Of a stretch of 36,501 nucleotides of DNA, positions 23,056-35,768 are shown piece after piece (the first letter of the stretch is position 1; each line of letters opens with the position of its first letter). Source of the DNA: Saccoglossus kowalevskii. Lineage: Eukaryota > Hemichordata > Enteropneusta > Harrimaniidae. Location of the stretch: NCBI RefSeq assembly GCF_000003605.2, contig NW_003144290.1, positions 226,286 to 262,786 of the forward strand. Reading direction: 5' to 3'. The notes beneath the pieces were generated by a model. That model was not told where the DNA came from. It saw nothing but the letters and a program-made list of their open reading frames with translations, and searched no databases. A program made the translations under genes and the position numbers.

Positions 23056-23636
23056 TATCTGTTCATACGCAGAACTTCCACGTTCTCGTCCGCCATCCGT
23101 AGAATTTGTTGCTACATATCTAGCATACTCCTGCCATAATACACCGAAAATGCCTATAACTATGATTTGGACACTCATATTAAGTAAATGGCCAATTAAC
23201 GCTGGAATCGTCTTCTTTTACAAGTAGATTCGGATTGGCTCTCTGTAATGGGAAGGAGCTACACAATACTAGCACTACAATGTAGACGCATTTATCATGG
23301 CTTTCTTGCGGTAACTATCTGGTGCCGCAATCAAGTGTAGGGTTTTACGACGATGAACGCCACAATTTAAATTTATTTTCCAATCGCAGGGTCACGTGAA
23401 AGCCTGAATGTAATCGCTTCTATTTTGAGAAAAACAAACAAAAACAAAACAACAAATAATTAATTGAAAGCGATGGCCTATTCTATTGTATTTGAGACTG
23501 GAAATTTAAGCAAAGAACAACGTGTTTTCAGAATGACAGCTTGAGTTGTGTCCACTTCGCTAATATATCCAATACAAGCAGGATATTTGAATAGAACTTT
23601 CATCGTGAAGGCATATTGTACTATTTGTTTTAGACG

Positions 23637-23708
23637 AAAATGGCTGCCGACGGAGATCTCGTTAAAAGCGAGATATCAACCGTGACCGGATTTCTGTCTG
23701 ACATTTAA
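23637..23708 (+). promoter_or_regulatory. YY1-like site with embedded ATG and 22-codon open frame
   Basis: AAAATGGCTGCC places an ATG at 23640 that reads MAADGDLVKSEIS and stops at 23708. The composition looks protein-like and the context (A at -3, G at +4) is favourable. A TTTCCCGCC (E2F-like) lies about 20 bp after the stop. No splice donor that would extend the frame is convincing. It may be a promoter with a micro-ORF or chance. Confidence 0.25.
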
Positions 23709-25303
23709 CTATTGTTCCACTCTTTCCCGCCATCACGCCCACTGTTCCAAATACAATAGTTACAACGTGTTTAAATGTCATAATTGTTGACAAAGTTTGT
23801 CATAAATCGCATGACAATGTTCACTGATTTAGTATGTACAATCAATAAGCTAATGTCCCATGGTACAATGAAATATCATTATTTTGTGTGTTAGGCAGTT
23901 AAGCTTTATGAGAAACGTGTCCTTATATTTCTTGAAAATTTGCTATTTTTAGAACAATTCCATAGAACACAGTGTTAAAGAAAAAATGTATTTGTTGAAA
24001 CTTTTTAAAACTCAGATTTTTTAAATAATTCAAAACAACAAAACGTACTCCGTCCTTAACAATATATGTTTTTTTTCAGCCTATGTCACCAGGCTAGATT
24101 TTGAGATATTGCATTATATCCATGCCAAAGGAACCTATGGTAAAAGTGTTATAATAGTGTCAAAATTCTCGAAAACAAAGGCTGGTGGACCCCCGATTTT
24201 TTAGGTCAATATCCTTGTATTGCCTTGTATGGCAAAATGACTAAATTCTCAGACTGGTATTTTTAAATTAATTCCTGTGTGAATGCCATTCGTTTTACAT
24301 TTGCAAATATTATAAATAACGTAGATGGAATTAACACATGGCGTAAATACACACAACGATGGATAAATACCGTCAAACTGTTTAAAAAAATAAGTGACAG
24401 AAAAATACCAAATACGCGTGGGCGAGGGAGTACGGAATCAAATTCCCTTGCAATGGATAGCATGTCAGCACACTTACATACGACCGCGTCTTTCAAATTG
24501 AAATCAGAATCATTACTCGTTAAGCCTAATTTGAATCGAGCAAGCAATCTAATCAGACGCTATTGCTCGACTTTTTTTTCAAGGGCTAATCTGTCTAATA
24601 GATTTGGTGGGATTACCGACGGACAAATGCCGATCCACCCTCAATCACACGCCGCTACGTGGGTGTCAATTATTCCTCCGAGGAACGAAAAAAAAAAAAA
24701 AACGCTGTGAAAAGTGTTCGTAGACTGGGAAACTGTGCCACCAAAATAGGAATGCTACTGTAATACGTGGAATGAGCAACATAATGTTGAATTATGGATT
24801 GTAGAACACGACATTGCTATTATCCCAGCCGTTGGTTAACGCTATTACCGACTTCACCTTATCGCCAGTCTATTTCCGGCGACACAGTTCGTTTACTGCG
24901 TACTGATGAATCTCAATCTAAACTCCCTACATCATTAACTGTTTGTATTTCCTATTATAATAAGACTATTCAAATTCAACCGACGAGAATTACTCTAAAC
25001 GACACAGGAAGAATGATTGTTTGAAGATCTCAATGAACATACTATTGACGCCAGCCATTCGATTTGAAAATATGATGTCGCTGTAATCGTCGTCATGAAA
25101 TGTGGAGACCCATGTGCGTCTGTAACAAACCGTTATGGTACCAGTATTCGGTCATGATACGTCAATACTAATATATTATATTGACAAAATCTCATTATGA
25201 TATTATCATGTTTATATCGATACAATAAATATAAAGGCACTCTCTCTTAACTCAACACACAATGACACCCTCCACTTATTAACATGTCATTTTTATTATA
25301 ATC

Positions 25304-25317
25304 GTTTCCATGGCAAC
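25304..25317 (+). promoter_or_regulatory. RFX X-box, GTTTCCATGGCAAC
   Basis: Exact match to GTTNCCATGGNAAC. It lies about 230 bp before family-A copy 4. Confidence 0.7.
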
Positions 25318-25545
25318 CATAAACCGAATAACGTCAAGAAGATGCCAAAAAAGCATAGCTTGGTCTGACCACCGCGCTACGGGGTTGTTAATAGGATAAC
25401 CGAGAGCTTAGTAGACGAGGCGTTTATACAGACGATTAGGCATAGACTGAATCGCACTATGGCAGTGATAAAAATGAAAACGCAGATTAAGAGTTCTTCA
25501 ATGACGTAATGTTTGGACGTTATAAGCTCTGTGTTTTTCTTAGCT

Positions 25546-25701
25546 TCAAAGCGTGAGTGTCGTCACCTGCGCACGCGCGGGAATTGAGTCCAACGCGACA
25601 CACGCTAACACCGCAAAGGCTCATGGGTAGACGCTTGTTTGTAAACAAAGACACGCTATGGGCATCTGACGCATGCGCAGGTGACGACTCCACCGCTTTA
25701 A
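25546..25701 (-). mobile_element. Family A MITE-like element, copy 4, inverted orientation
   Basis: The copy runs opposite to the other three: the GGGAATTGAGTCC segment comes first on plus and the TTTGTAAACAAA core later, followed by CATGCGCAGGTGACGAC and CCGCTTTAAA. The right flank is TTAA (25698-25701). The left flank is TCAA (25546-25549), one substitution from TTAA. It is 156 bp, close to copy 3, and lies upstream of the putative gene rather than in its intron. Confidence 0.85.
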
Positions 25702-26134
25702 ACACAATGCCTTGCTCGATGAAACGCACGTACACACACGCCTAATCAACTGATACGTTCAACAACTCATAATATAGTTAACAACTAAACCCTCCAACGC
25801 TGGACCCGTGTTGTAATCAAGTTGTATTGAATGATTTCCGCTGAAGGGAAACAAACAAATCGATATATCCATTTAGAAGAAAATACAGTAAAAAAGCATA
25901 ACACTATAATATTTTTCTAATCAACTCGCGACGTTCCGACGTATATATTTTGTACAACCATTTCCTAGCCTGCGGTCGAACACTTGCAGCGAACCACAGT
26001 CTCAATTGCGTTCATCAATGCAAGTGTGACATTTGCTTGTTTTTGATAATTTTTAAAAATGAGTTTTCAATTGTTATTTTCATGGCTGCAAATAGGACCT
26101 TCTTGTCAGTATGTCCCTCAACTCTAAAAATGTT

Positions 26135-26148
26135 GTTATCATGGTGAC
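26135..26148 (+). promoter_or_regulatory. RFX X-box, GTTATCATGGTGAC
   Basis: Matches the degenerate RFX pattern with GTTATC and GGTGAC half-sites around AT. Confidence 0.5.
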
Positions 26149-29100
26149 ACGCATGGTTTCAAGTGGGTGTCTCCATCGTGTCAAACGTGTTGCGAGTTAC
26201 TTCCATAACAAGTTGTAACTTTTAGCTGACTAATTTGGGTTGATCTTTTATGTTAAATTGTAACTCAGTATACCATTTTGTAGTGAAGCTATAATGTCAC
26301 TATATTAGATATCTACATTATTCCATGGTTATTTGCGCCACACCCACCTAATATATGACTACCTCCCATCAGCTCTGGATCCATATCTAGGCCGGTGAGG
26401 TTATGACATGCACACAGCAATCGAACCTGAAAGGGACCTATAATTCGATACATATAACAAGACTGGGTGAAATATTACTTATTGAATGTCAGTGGCGTCA
26501 ACAAGAAAATGTTTTATTTCTGGAATCACACCGAGATCGAATACAACGCATAGCCAGAAGAACTGACTAGAATAGCAAGAAACGGGATAGCAAAACAGAT
26601 TTTCCATATCGGCTTGCGGAAGAGCTGCACTTGCTTGTAGGAATCAATTATTGGGATGTAAATATTACTTTTTATAAACCGATTTTATGTTCTAATCTCA
26701 CAAACCGATCAATGTTATATAAAAGAGTTCTAGAAGCACTGCTCTCCAGTGTTGCAGAATATATTTCGAATGATACCTAGCTTTGTGGCTTAAGTTTGTT
26801 TAAATATTCATTGACTCACAGTCACAAGAGTATCACACTTGAGCTAGCAATATAGACGCAAGCAGCAATGATCGGCTTGTGTCATTAGTCTATCAAACCC
26901 CCGTTACTATGAATATGTCTGTGGTTGCTACGGATATACCCACCAACTGACGTAGTATGAACTGTATTGGTCTGGAACGTATAGAAATGTTTGCTATTCG
27001 TTGCTAGGTGTCAAACATGTGTTTTGTACTTAGTCTAGTATAGTGGCAATTAATGTCATGTTCATCAAAGGCGCTGTTTTGGTTTTGGCTGATATGGGCG
27101 TTGTCTCACTCATGTTATGAATGTTTGTTTTGTCAATCTGATAGCGTACTTGAATGCATACTAATGAGATCACGTGGCCACCACGTATCTACAAGAAGAT
27201 AGCAACAAATGACTCACATAGGCTATTTATATGCCATTCTATTCTCTTGATTATATCGGGTAAAAAGCACCTTTAAGCATGGTTGCCAAGGGTGTGGGCA
27301 TGGTTGCTAGCATATGATGTCGTGCAAAAGAAAATGTCTCAAAAGATGTATTTTAGATCAAAATGTATGGTGCTTTAAAAAGGGTCTTCTAAGTTCATAT
27401 TTTTTAAAACGAAAAACTGGTTTTCTCTAACTTAGATCTTTTTCTTCTAAATTTTGCTTCACGCGTTCTCTATTATAGGTTAGAAACCTGGTGGGCAATA
27501 AACACACTGTGAAAATGCAAACTCTATGAAAATACAACCCTATATATACAATAGACCTGGTGGTCGAACAAGTTCTGCTGTCCAATAAAAGCATATGAGT
27601 AATAAAACAAAGCAGAAAATTAACGAAAATATGACAGAAGTGCAACCTATTTATCAAGTATTAAAGTAATCAGGCTAATATAAAATGTCATTTTTACGAA
27701 AAATTATAAGAATATTTGCCAAAATTATAGAATTACTGAAATGATACTTCCGTGATTGTTTTAAGAACAGAAATTCAGTTCAGCATTGCTTAATTAGAGA
27801 TTCCTGTGCGAAACAAAAATTCGGAATGTCGATCACTTCGGTGACGAAAAATTGGCGATAACAACTAAGGGTGCGAGAAACTGCATTCCATGGTCATATT
27901 TACACATGTTGTATATACAGCAAGTTGAAAATACACACTGTCCTACTTTTCAGTGACATAATTGTGTAGATAAACGAGGTAGATGGTCTCACATTGACAT
28001 ATCAGTGTATATTGTAGCTACTACGCGATAATGTACCATCACCCCAACCCCGTCAAAACACACGATTTTTCTCCAACATAAAATGAAACATGATGTGCTT
28101 TTAAAATAATTTCTACGTGCACAGCAATCCACCAATACGGTCACGTGACTATACTTTCCCGGATTACGTTCGCTTACATGATTTCACGGACATTTCATTG
28201 CCATTGGTCACTAATAATATAAATCTCATTCCCACATGTCTCTGAATTTTATTGAATAATATTGTTGAATTATTAACCGTCCACGAGTGAGAATAATAAT
28301 AATCAAGACAAAAGTAACATTCTTGTGAGCGGCACTGTGGTACGCATCGTGGTTACGATATCATCATCGAAGTCTAATTATGTTTCCAGATGCACCAAAC
28401 TTTTAACAATATTATCAATATATTCGAGTTCGGATGTAAGTGTTTTTATTTAACCGATCTGCACGACTATTCTAAGCATCTACCGTAATCTGCACAACAT
28501 CAAACATTATTGACTGTATTCACCGACAACTTACAACGAATGGCCGCTGGGGTCTCGGTGAGTGCGAGAGTGCCGCGAAAATTGTTTTGCCCCGCTCAAA
28601 TTATGCCCACTGTTTCAAGTAACATTGTCACATAGGTCAGGAAAACGGCGAACGCAGTGACCGGAGAGAATGGTACATGGAATGGAACTTATAATTTTAG
28701 AGCTGATAATGGACAGTTATCAGCTGTTTTGTAAGCATTAATTTTCAATGGAACACATTTTCAATAAATACGATAATATACTTTTAGATAAAGAGCATTC
28801 ATTTCTTGATATGAAGACTAGAATACATTGTAATATGGCGTCCTTTCAGATAATTTATCAAATAATAAGTCACGGGAAGCGACGAAGTTTCTCAGACGTG
28901 AACATTCCTATTATTTTGTTCTGAGGTCGTCCACCAATAATATAATGTTATTTGTAGCCAAATAGAGCGGACTTGTAGAACGACATTTTGTACAACCGTC
29001 TACGTCACATTTTGAGACGTCACAGGCACGTTTCGCCACGAGAGGGCTCCGTCGACTTTTAGTTGGCTTCCTTAGATGCTGTATTATGACAGTTACATTT

Positions 29101-30538
29101 TCAACATACTGACTGCGTTAAGTGACACAGGGTTTTTGATAAAACGAAGACTGACTGTCCAGGAGTTAAACCTCAGTGATTATGCTGTGCATCACAGTTA
29201 GTTTCGCCGGAGTTTAAAGCACTACCGGTCAGCTTAATCCAAATTACGTACTTAATTTGTAGTTTATTCACATGAAAAACTTTTCCGTGCTGACACCCAT
29301 TTTCTGATCAATATTCAGGTGATCTACGCAACTGATGGCATTATCAGGTTTCGACATACATCTTATCCTGCTATCATATAAATGTGAGACAGAATTATCA
29401 ATATATTGATTAGAACCGAACAAGATGTCCCGCGTGGGCGTATATATTAATATTACTACAAACAGCACTTAATTTTAAAAAAAATCATTTATCGATATCG
29501 GCTTGTGAGAACATCGATGTTATTAGGATCGCCTTACGTTTGTTAAATCGATTTTTTTTAAATAATGGTTGCTCATGTAGTAAACGCTGTTTAGACGCCG
29601 AGTTCACGGGTGTCTAGATAATGTAAGGTACGACTGAAAAAGTAGAATTGGGTATCATTTGTGCGATATACCGTCATTGAACGCAGCGTCCGGGTACGAG
29701 GCTACATCCGGCGTATGAGAATGTTAACCAACTGCCGGTTTTCAGAAAAAAATAAGGTTCTGACAAATTGAACAAGTCTTTAATTTTTTTATGGCGATAA
29801 GTAGAATCCAGGTAAGATTAGATTATTTCGATTTTTGTAAATATGTTTAGTCCAATAACATGTCAACAGTCGCTGGTGTTTGTCATACGAATAGCAAGGT
29901 TGTATTTGGTGGCGGCCATCTTTGATTTTACCCAAAACAGTACAAATAATTCATTGCTAATAACCTGAAAAAAACGTGCAAAGCGGAATAAGTCCTTATA
30001 AACTGTCACACAGATTTGTGCATGGCTCGAGTTTAACATCAACTTACTACCATTTACGTCTTTCAGTGCACAGTAGAACACACATGGAAAAGGCAGGCTT
30101 TTTGGTGTTTTGATTAAACATGTAAGACGTGTACAGCAAGTAAATTCAATTGTGTATATAAATGACATTAAATAACTGCAAATCAATCGTCAAAGTCGAA
30201 ATAAGACAGCCATGCAGTTACGTGGTCTGGGCTGTCTAACCGACCACCGTGGCAAATTACGGATACAACACTGAACGTACAAAAAAACACACACTCAAAA
30301 AATCTAAATAGTTTTACCTGTTTTTTGGGTAACAATTTATTCCATTACGAAAAGGAACACAAAAAGTTAAGAAGCAAATGAAAGTTTACTGAGAATGTAC
30401 GTGCTTCTTCTTTAAAATACATAAAAATAAAATGCAGGGGGATTAGATTCGAGTTATATAGGGGTTGCCTCGCGTTGATTTCTTGCAGGTAATCCACATC
30501 GTATTCTTCTCTAAACGGGAGTGATTTTTATCACACAA
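26149..30538. other. Distal region without recognised genes
   Basis: AT-rich sequence. Notable only for a doubled GCATGGTTGC near 27278 and 27299, a short plus-strand ATG-to-donor candidate at 28540-28557, and the YY1-like site at 29911. Confidence 0.45.
29911..29922 (-). promoter_or_regulatory. YY1/TISU-like site AAGATGGCCGCC
   Basis: On the minus strand the motif embeds an ATG (29919-29917) that opens an 18-residue frame starting MAATKYNLAI and ending at 29863. This combination is characteristic of short-leader gene starts, but I see no strong donor within the frame, so the site could be regulatory only. Confidence 0.35.
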
Positions 30539-30550
30539 TACGCATGCGTA
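30539..30550. other. 12-bp perfect palindrome TACGCATGCGTA
   Basis: Self-complementary over 12 bases with an NRF1-like centre. It lies 180 bp before the X-box at 30730. Confidence 0.5.
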
Positions 30551-30729
30551 ATATATACCGTCTTTTTCGAAATATGGAGCATGAGCCGTACCACGACTTC
30601 ACATCGGTGCCCGCCCGTTATGTTTTCTTAAAATATATAATTTAGTTGTCAATTTGTCCGAATAGTAGTCGTGATTGCTGTATTATATAATAAATGAGAT
30701 GGGTGTTGAACCCTGTTTGACTTGGAACT

Positions 30730-30743
30730 GTAGCCATGGCAAC
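30730..30743 (+). promoter_or_regulatory. RFX X-box, GTAGCCATGGCAAC
   Basis: The same 14-mer as at 20990, but in different flanking sequence, so it is not part of an obvious copied repeat. Confidence 0.65.
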
Positions 30744-31294
30744 CTATATTGGAAGCTGATCCGCCGCTTCGTGAGATACGGACCAGTGTGCAATAAAGAC
30801 GACATCGTACATGTCTAATTATATGTTATTTCCGCTTCCCAATCATTTGTCGAATCTATGCTATCACGATCTACGATAAGTATAAGCACCCAGTGGACAC
30901 AAGATTTTTTTATTGTTATTGAAATTGATAGGTACTGTAGTCAAGCTGATGCGGATTTTAGAAAATATCATCTCGAAGATCTGGCGATAAACATGTTAAG
31001 GCATCAGAAGCGACAATGTATGTTGTCCAATTTTCATAGCGGCCATTATTGAAGATTGAAGAAACAACACAAACAACTCACTCGGTACATTATTTGATTC
31101 ATCTGCGCGCCTAGCTTATTTAAAAAAAAAATTCTTTCTTTTTGAGCAGGGATCAATTTTCTTACAAATGACACTGATATATATTAAATATAAAATTTGT
31201 TCATGATCTATTATAATGTTCGTCTTATATAATACTGTAAAAATCGTACCAGTAGAGTGGCTCGTGATACATGTAGAGGCGTTTCTTTTGTTTA

Positions 31295-31319
31295 ATATAT
31301 ATATATATATATATATATA
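31295..31319 (+). repeat. (AT)12 microsatellite
   Basis: An uninterrupted AT dinucleotide run of 25 bases, the longest in the window. A shorter run is near 4270-4281. Confidence 0.95.
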
Positions 31320-33646
31320 CGCCGCAAGAAAACAACGATCACTGCCTAAAGTTGCTTACGATATTTGAAATTCTGAGACCTATAACATTAATGAGGGCAG
31401 TCGATCGATGGCAGGAAATTGTAAATCAACAGTTCCCATTTATATGATATGTAATATTGATTCTGTGTTACTATACAATGAACATTCTATAAATGCTTAA
31501 AAAATCATAGACAAACCGATATTGTAGAAAAAAAGAAAGAAAGACACGAGATTTGGAATTTGCAAGAAATGTGACTTATCTCGTTTCATCGCCAGATCAC
31601 CCTTCCCTAAACAAAACCTATATATAACCTTATATCATCGTAGGTATTGGATTACTTTGTTCTAAAAATGAATGTATTTCACTTTAGATACAAGAAGAAA
31701 CATATATAGAATCCATTTGAGATATCCCTGCAAGCAAAATGTGTTAAATATTATCCACTGTTTGTTCATAAACAAGAAAATGTAACCCTTGTTTTGGTTG
31801 TGTACTGATAACCCTAAATGCATTAAACGCGTAGTGTGGCGCAATTATCATCTGGTCTATATATCTTACTGATCTGACCATGCTATGTAGTGGAGTATCA
31901 ACTCCCCTAACATCAGAGTCATTATCGCTCCATTCCACTATATTTTGACTGGTTCATAAATACAAATAGTGTCTAATCATTGATACTACCCTTTTAAAAT
32001 TCTATATTGACTGTCTGCGTTCTGTGTTGTCACCCAAACCCCACCCCTTTTCTAAAATAACGGTGCCAGTTTATCACTCCATTATAGAGCCAAACAATAT
32101 TTACTTTAGCATATATGTTTTTAATGGAATGAATTGACAATATATCAACTTCAATGAAGAGGATGAGGCAATACGGACAAACGTTGAGTGACGTCAGTAT
32201 GCTCTCGATATATTTGTGCCGAACGAGATAACATATTCATTAGCGTCGCATCCTCCAATATATGCACATCGACTATTAGTAAGTGCTCAGACCCGTAATG
32301 CTCCATACGGTGACGCTGTTCTTGTCATGTTTAATTTAGAGCGTTTGTGTGCATTGCAGTTGGGTACCGCTTAACCCCTGGGAAATTATGTCAATAATTG
32401 TTAAACGAAATGAATATACGAACTCCACATATTTGATTTGTACTAGTGTGACATCATACATCATCATTAATTGACAACAGTAAAACAAATTAACTAGAAC
32501 TAGAAAGAGGACATATTTTTGACACTTGTTTTTCGAATTGCTGACTGTTTTTGTAATTATTATGGTGCCTGAGACATGAAGAATGTATAGCCCGAAACCG
32601 AACATCTATTAACAGTATATTAAAAGCAATACAAATATGTTTAATCCGACCATTTAGCGGATTTTATGACCATAACAAACATGTATCCCGTGGATTTCCC
32701 GTCGAAGTCATACGGCGACAAATGAAAAATATTCAAAATGGGAAGGTGTATGCTTGACACACACCAACAATATTCAAAGGTTACAAAAACATTTGATGTT
32801 CCAAGGTCTCAACGAAATCAACACAAACTTCCGTAACATATTCCCTCAGGTGGGAACACGTGTGAACACAAAGAGAGGAAACCGGGTTGGGGTCTGGGGT
32901 GAGGGGTTGGAAAGAACGGAGGTGTACGCAATAAATTCAGTCTGGCGAGTACCCACGTTGAGCAGTCGTTAAAACAAATCGAAAGTGACGAATCTTGCAA
33001 CCATTCCCACTCACCACAAATGTAAATGACGTAATAAGAGTTAAATTTGCGCAATATTTTACTATTTTTATTCCATCTCATTTAGCCAACCAGAAAAATG
33101 AGTTGATATTGTTCTTTTCTCAAAACAAAATGATGAACTTCTGAATATCATTATGAAATTGCGGGAAACATTCAGAGACGAATGAAAGTATGCTCCACAT
33201 GACACCATATAAATCACCTGACAGATGTCTGTCACACGAGTTCATCTAAAGATAGGGAGTAAAGAATCTGTGTGAATCAGAGCTCGTAGCTTTAATCTAC
33301 ACTACGTGACGTCACAACTGAATTTAAGGACGTATACATTATTGGGCAATTAGTAGCCTTCTGGTGTTCCCATGCACGTGCTCAGTACATTCTGTTAGGT
33401 GTGTTTGTCTTCTGATTGCTAGGTCTTTTATTGTGACATTGCGGCAATCGAGTATTTTTCACACTCGTCTCATACGCAATAATATATTATTAGGCCCGGG
33501 TAAACTGCCCAGTATCTGGGTCATCAAAGCGTCACCGGTGCCAAACCAGTTGCAGTGCCGTGGGCGATGAACGTGAAATTGGATAATTTTTTGACAGGAA
33601 TTATTGCGACAAAACTACTCTCCTCAGGAATATTTACGTTGAAGCA

Positions 33647-33660
33647 GTTGCCATAGCGAC
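33647..33660 (+). promoter_or_regulatory. RFX X-box, GTTGCCATAGCGAC
   Basis: GTTGCC and AGCGAC half-sites around AT, within the usual RFX degeneracy (RRNRAC). Confidence 0.55.
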
Positions 33661-35768
33661 AATGAATTTCTTGTATCCGTAAATGTGAACATTGACATCG
33701 CCAATTAATACAAGCACCGTTGAAGGAAACTCACATCACACACGCGACGTTTTATATGCAACTTACATAATTCATGAAATTTACAGCATAATGTCGATAA
33801 ATTGGCGAGTACATTAACAGTTAATTGTTGTCCTTTAGTTGTATTCGGTAGATATTGGGTGTCCTGAATGCACCATTTCCTCGCCGACAGTGAATTTCTT
33901 CTCTTAACTCTTTCTGTCGGCTTCTACAATAAGTGCAATGCACTGCGACTGCTCAGTGTCGCGTGTGATCGCCATGTCTGTGTGTCTACCATAATGCGAA
34001 CCACCGGCGCGTGGTAGATACAGCGAGGAAAGCACTCTCCGTAAATTTGAAATGATCGCTCACGGATGGACGACGCCAATAGTAGACAGTATTGAGCAAT
34101 GTAACGAGAGAAAGAACGTTTCTATGAGCCCACAACGTCACGTGAATAACCATGGCACGGGCGGGGAATGATAAATATCATGCAAGGCGGCGATCTACAC
34201 CGGGAGAAATATTTTCAATCCGACCCCGACACCCTATTCCCGCTGGTAGCGCCCACCCAACGCCCATTTAATGTACTGTATTGCCGTGCTAACCGTCTTG
34301 TCGGTCATTTGAGTGGCTAGTTTTTAAGACTTTAATGACACAGTACTGACAATAAACAGAACAAGCAAACGGCCTAAACTTCACGACTTTGATCGAGCTA
34401 CCCTTGACTGAATTTCGACTCTACATTTCCGTACAGGTAATGGAATTGATATCCGCTTGGAACGGGACCTAGGAAACCCGATCGCAATTTGCCACGGATC
34501 TTTGTAAAGGCTAATAAGAGAAAGTAAAAAAGCGTGCTCACCGCCCGTTAAAATCCAACACAGCGACATAAATCTCCATAATTGTGAACGATCACACCAG
34601 AATACAATATCCTGTATACTTAGCGAATGTAAGCGTCCATTTGCAAAGCGTAATAGACGGCGACACTTTACATTATAGCATGAAATATACAATGTCACAG
34701 TCAGTATAAAAAAATCAAACTGAGTTTTGGATATTTTTTCCAGTCACTTCAATTCAAACAATTCAATTCAAAAACAGTCTGACTTTACTGGAATAGTACT
34801 CAAGAGATTACGCCGCATCTTTGTTCAGTCGCAAACAATATGTCTTCGTATCATGCATAATTTAGTCACGTGGTGCACACAAAAAAAGAAAAAAAAAAGG
34901 CTCGCTAATTATAACCAGATCTCGTCATTATATTTTAATAATCAACAAAACCGACAGCAAATTAAATATAATTATCAGGGTTTGTAGGAACAGGGGCGAA
35001 TTGATACGCTATTAACACAAACTGACACCTGCCATAACCCGAAAAGATGGTCTCGTTAACATGCTGAGGCCGCAGTGTTGCTGAGCTATTCGGAAGGCAG
35101 ATTAATTGGCTTCGAATTTCTTGCCCATGAGATATGTGTCTTGTTTGTCAATGGTGAATTTTATATTTTTTTAGTAAGCATGTATCCATCTTTTTTTTTA
35201 CATTTTTTTTACCATGAATGTGTATATTTCACACAGGATGCGGGTTCGTTTCTATATTTGATACGATACGTTCATCGCCGCGTTTTGTTTGCATACTCGA
35301 ACTGAAATACATTTCATTATAATGGAAGCAACACGTGCATATCCGTTAACAACCTGTGACATGTGTACATTATTATGCATTCAGAAAAGTGACTGACATC
35401 ACCATCAATATTGCTATCTCACCTGTATGTAAAAGCGTTTTATCCACGTCTTCTCTTGTTTCGAGTTGGGAACTGGTAAAATACAGGCCGTTTAAACACA
35501 CTCCACACTGCACACGAGATACAAGTCAATATTCGATTACGCCGAACAATCCACCTGTTCCGTCGGGATGCAAGCAAGTCCTTCACTGACAAGGGCGTTG
35601 TGTTATATTTTGGCGACCCTCTTCGGAGAATGAGCAATGAGGAAAGCGAACTTACTAAAAGATGGAAACCGCCAAGGTTCTAACGACCTTCTTGATATTT
35701 AAGCAACATGGGGCGTTTGACTGTTGACTCCGAGTCCGTGAAATTTGTGTATCGACTACAAAGAGCGG

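Larger units (their letters stand above)
22511..25303. other. Upstream region without recognised genes
   Basis: It holds a CRE at 22641, the poly-G run at 23045 and the YY1-like site at 23637. The longest open frame of the window (24279-24710, 143 codons) is here. It overlaps a long frame on the opposite strand, ends in poly-Lys from an A-run, and shows no recognisable domain, so I treat it as chance. Confidence 0.5.
30744..35768. other. Distal region without recognised genes
   Basis: It contains the (AT)12 run, CREs at 32189 and 33307, and the X-box at 33647. The 105-codon minus-strand frame at 34381-34698 includes a pyrimidine-rich CTCTTATTAG that could be an acceptor, but the translated sequence is not recognisable. 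Confidence 0.45.

Noticed and set aside
22937-23227. Plus frame containing MARKVRTDG with an AAAG|GTGAGA donor-like site
   Set aside because: It crosses a G11 homopolymer, shows no domain, and the donor would leave only a few codons of exon.
24279-24710. Longest open frame, 143 codons on plus
   Set aside because: About one frame of this length is expected by chance in a six-frame scan of this size. No domain is recognisable, the opposite strand is also open, and it ends in poly-Lys from an A-run.
23720-28625. Similarity GCCCACTGTTYCAA between about 23737 and 28606
   Set aside because: The match covers only around 20-30 bases and the surrounding order differs, so it is too short to call a repeat.
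33883-33921. Hairpin GCCGACAG / CTGTCGGC as a microRNA precursor
   Set aside because: The stem is only 8 bp with a 23-nt loop, too short for a precursor.
34381-34698. 105-codon minus frame with an acceptor-like CTCTTATTAG
   Set aside because: The translated sequence is Arg/Ser-rich without recognisable motif, and no matching donor in frame is convincing.
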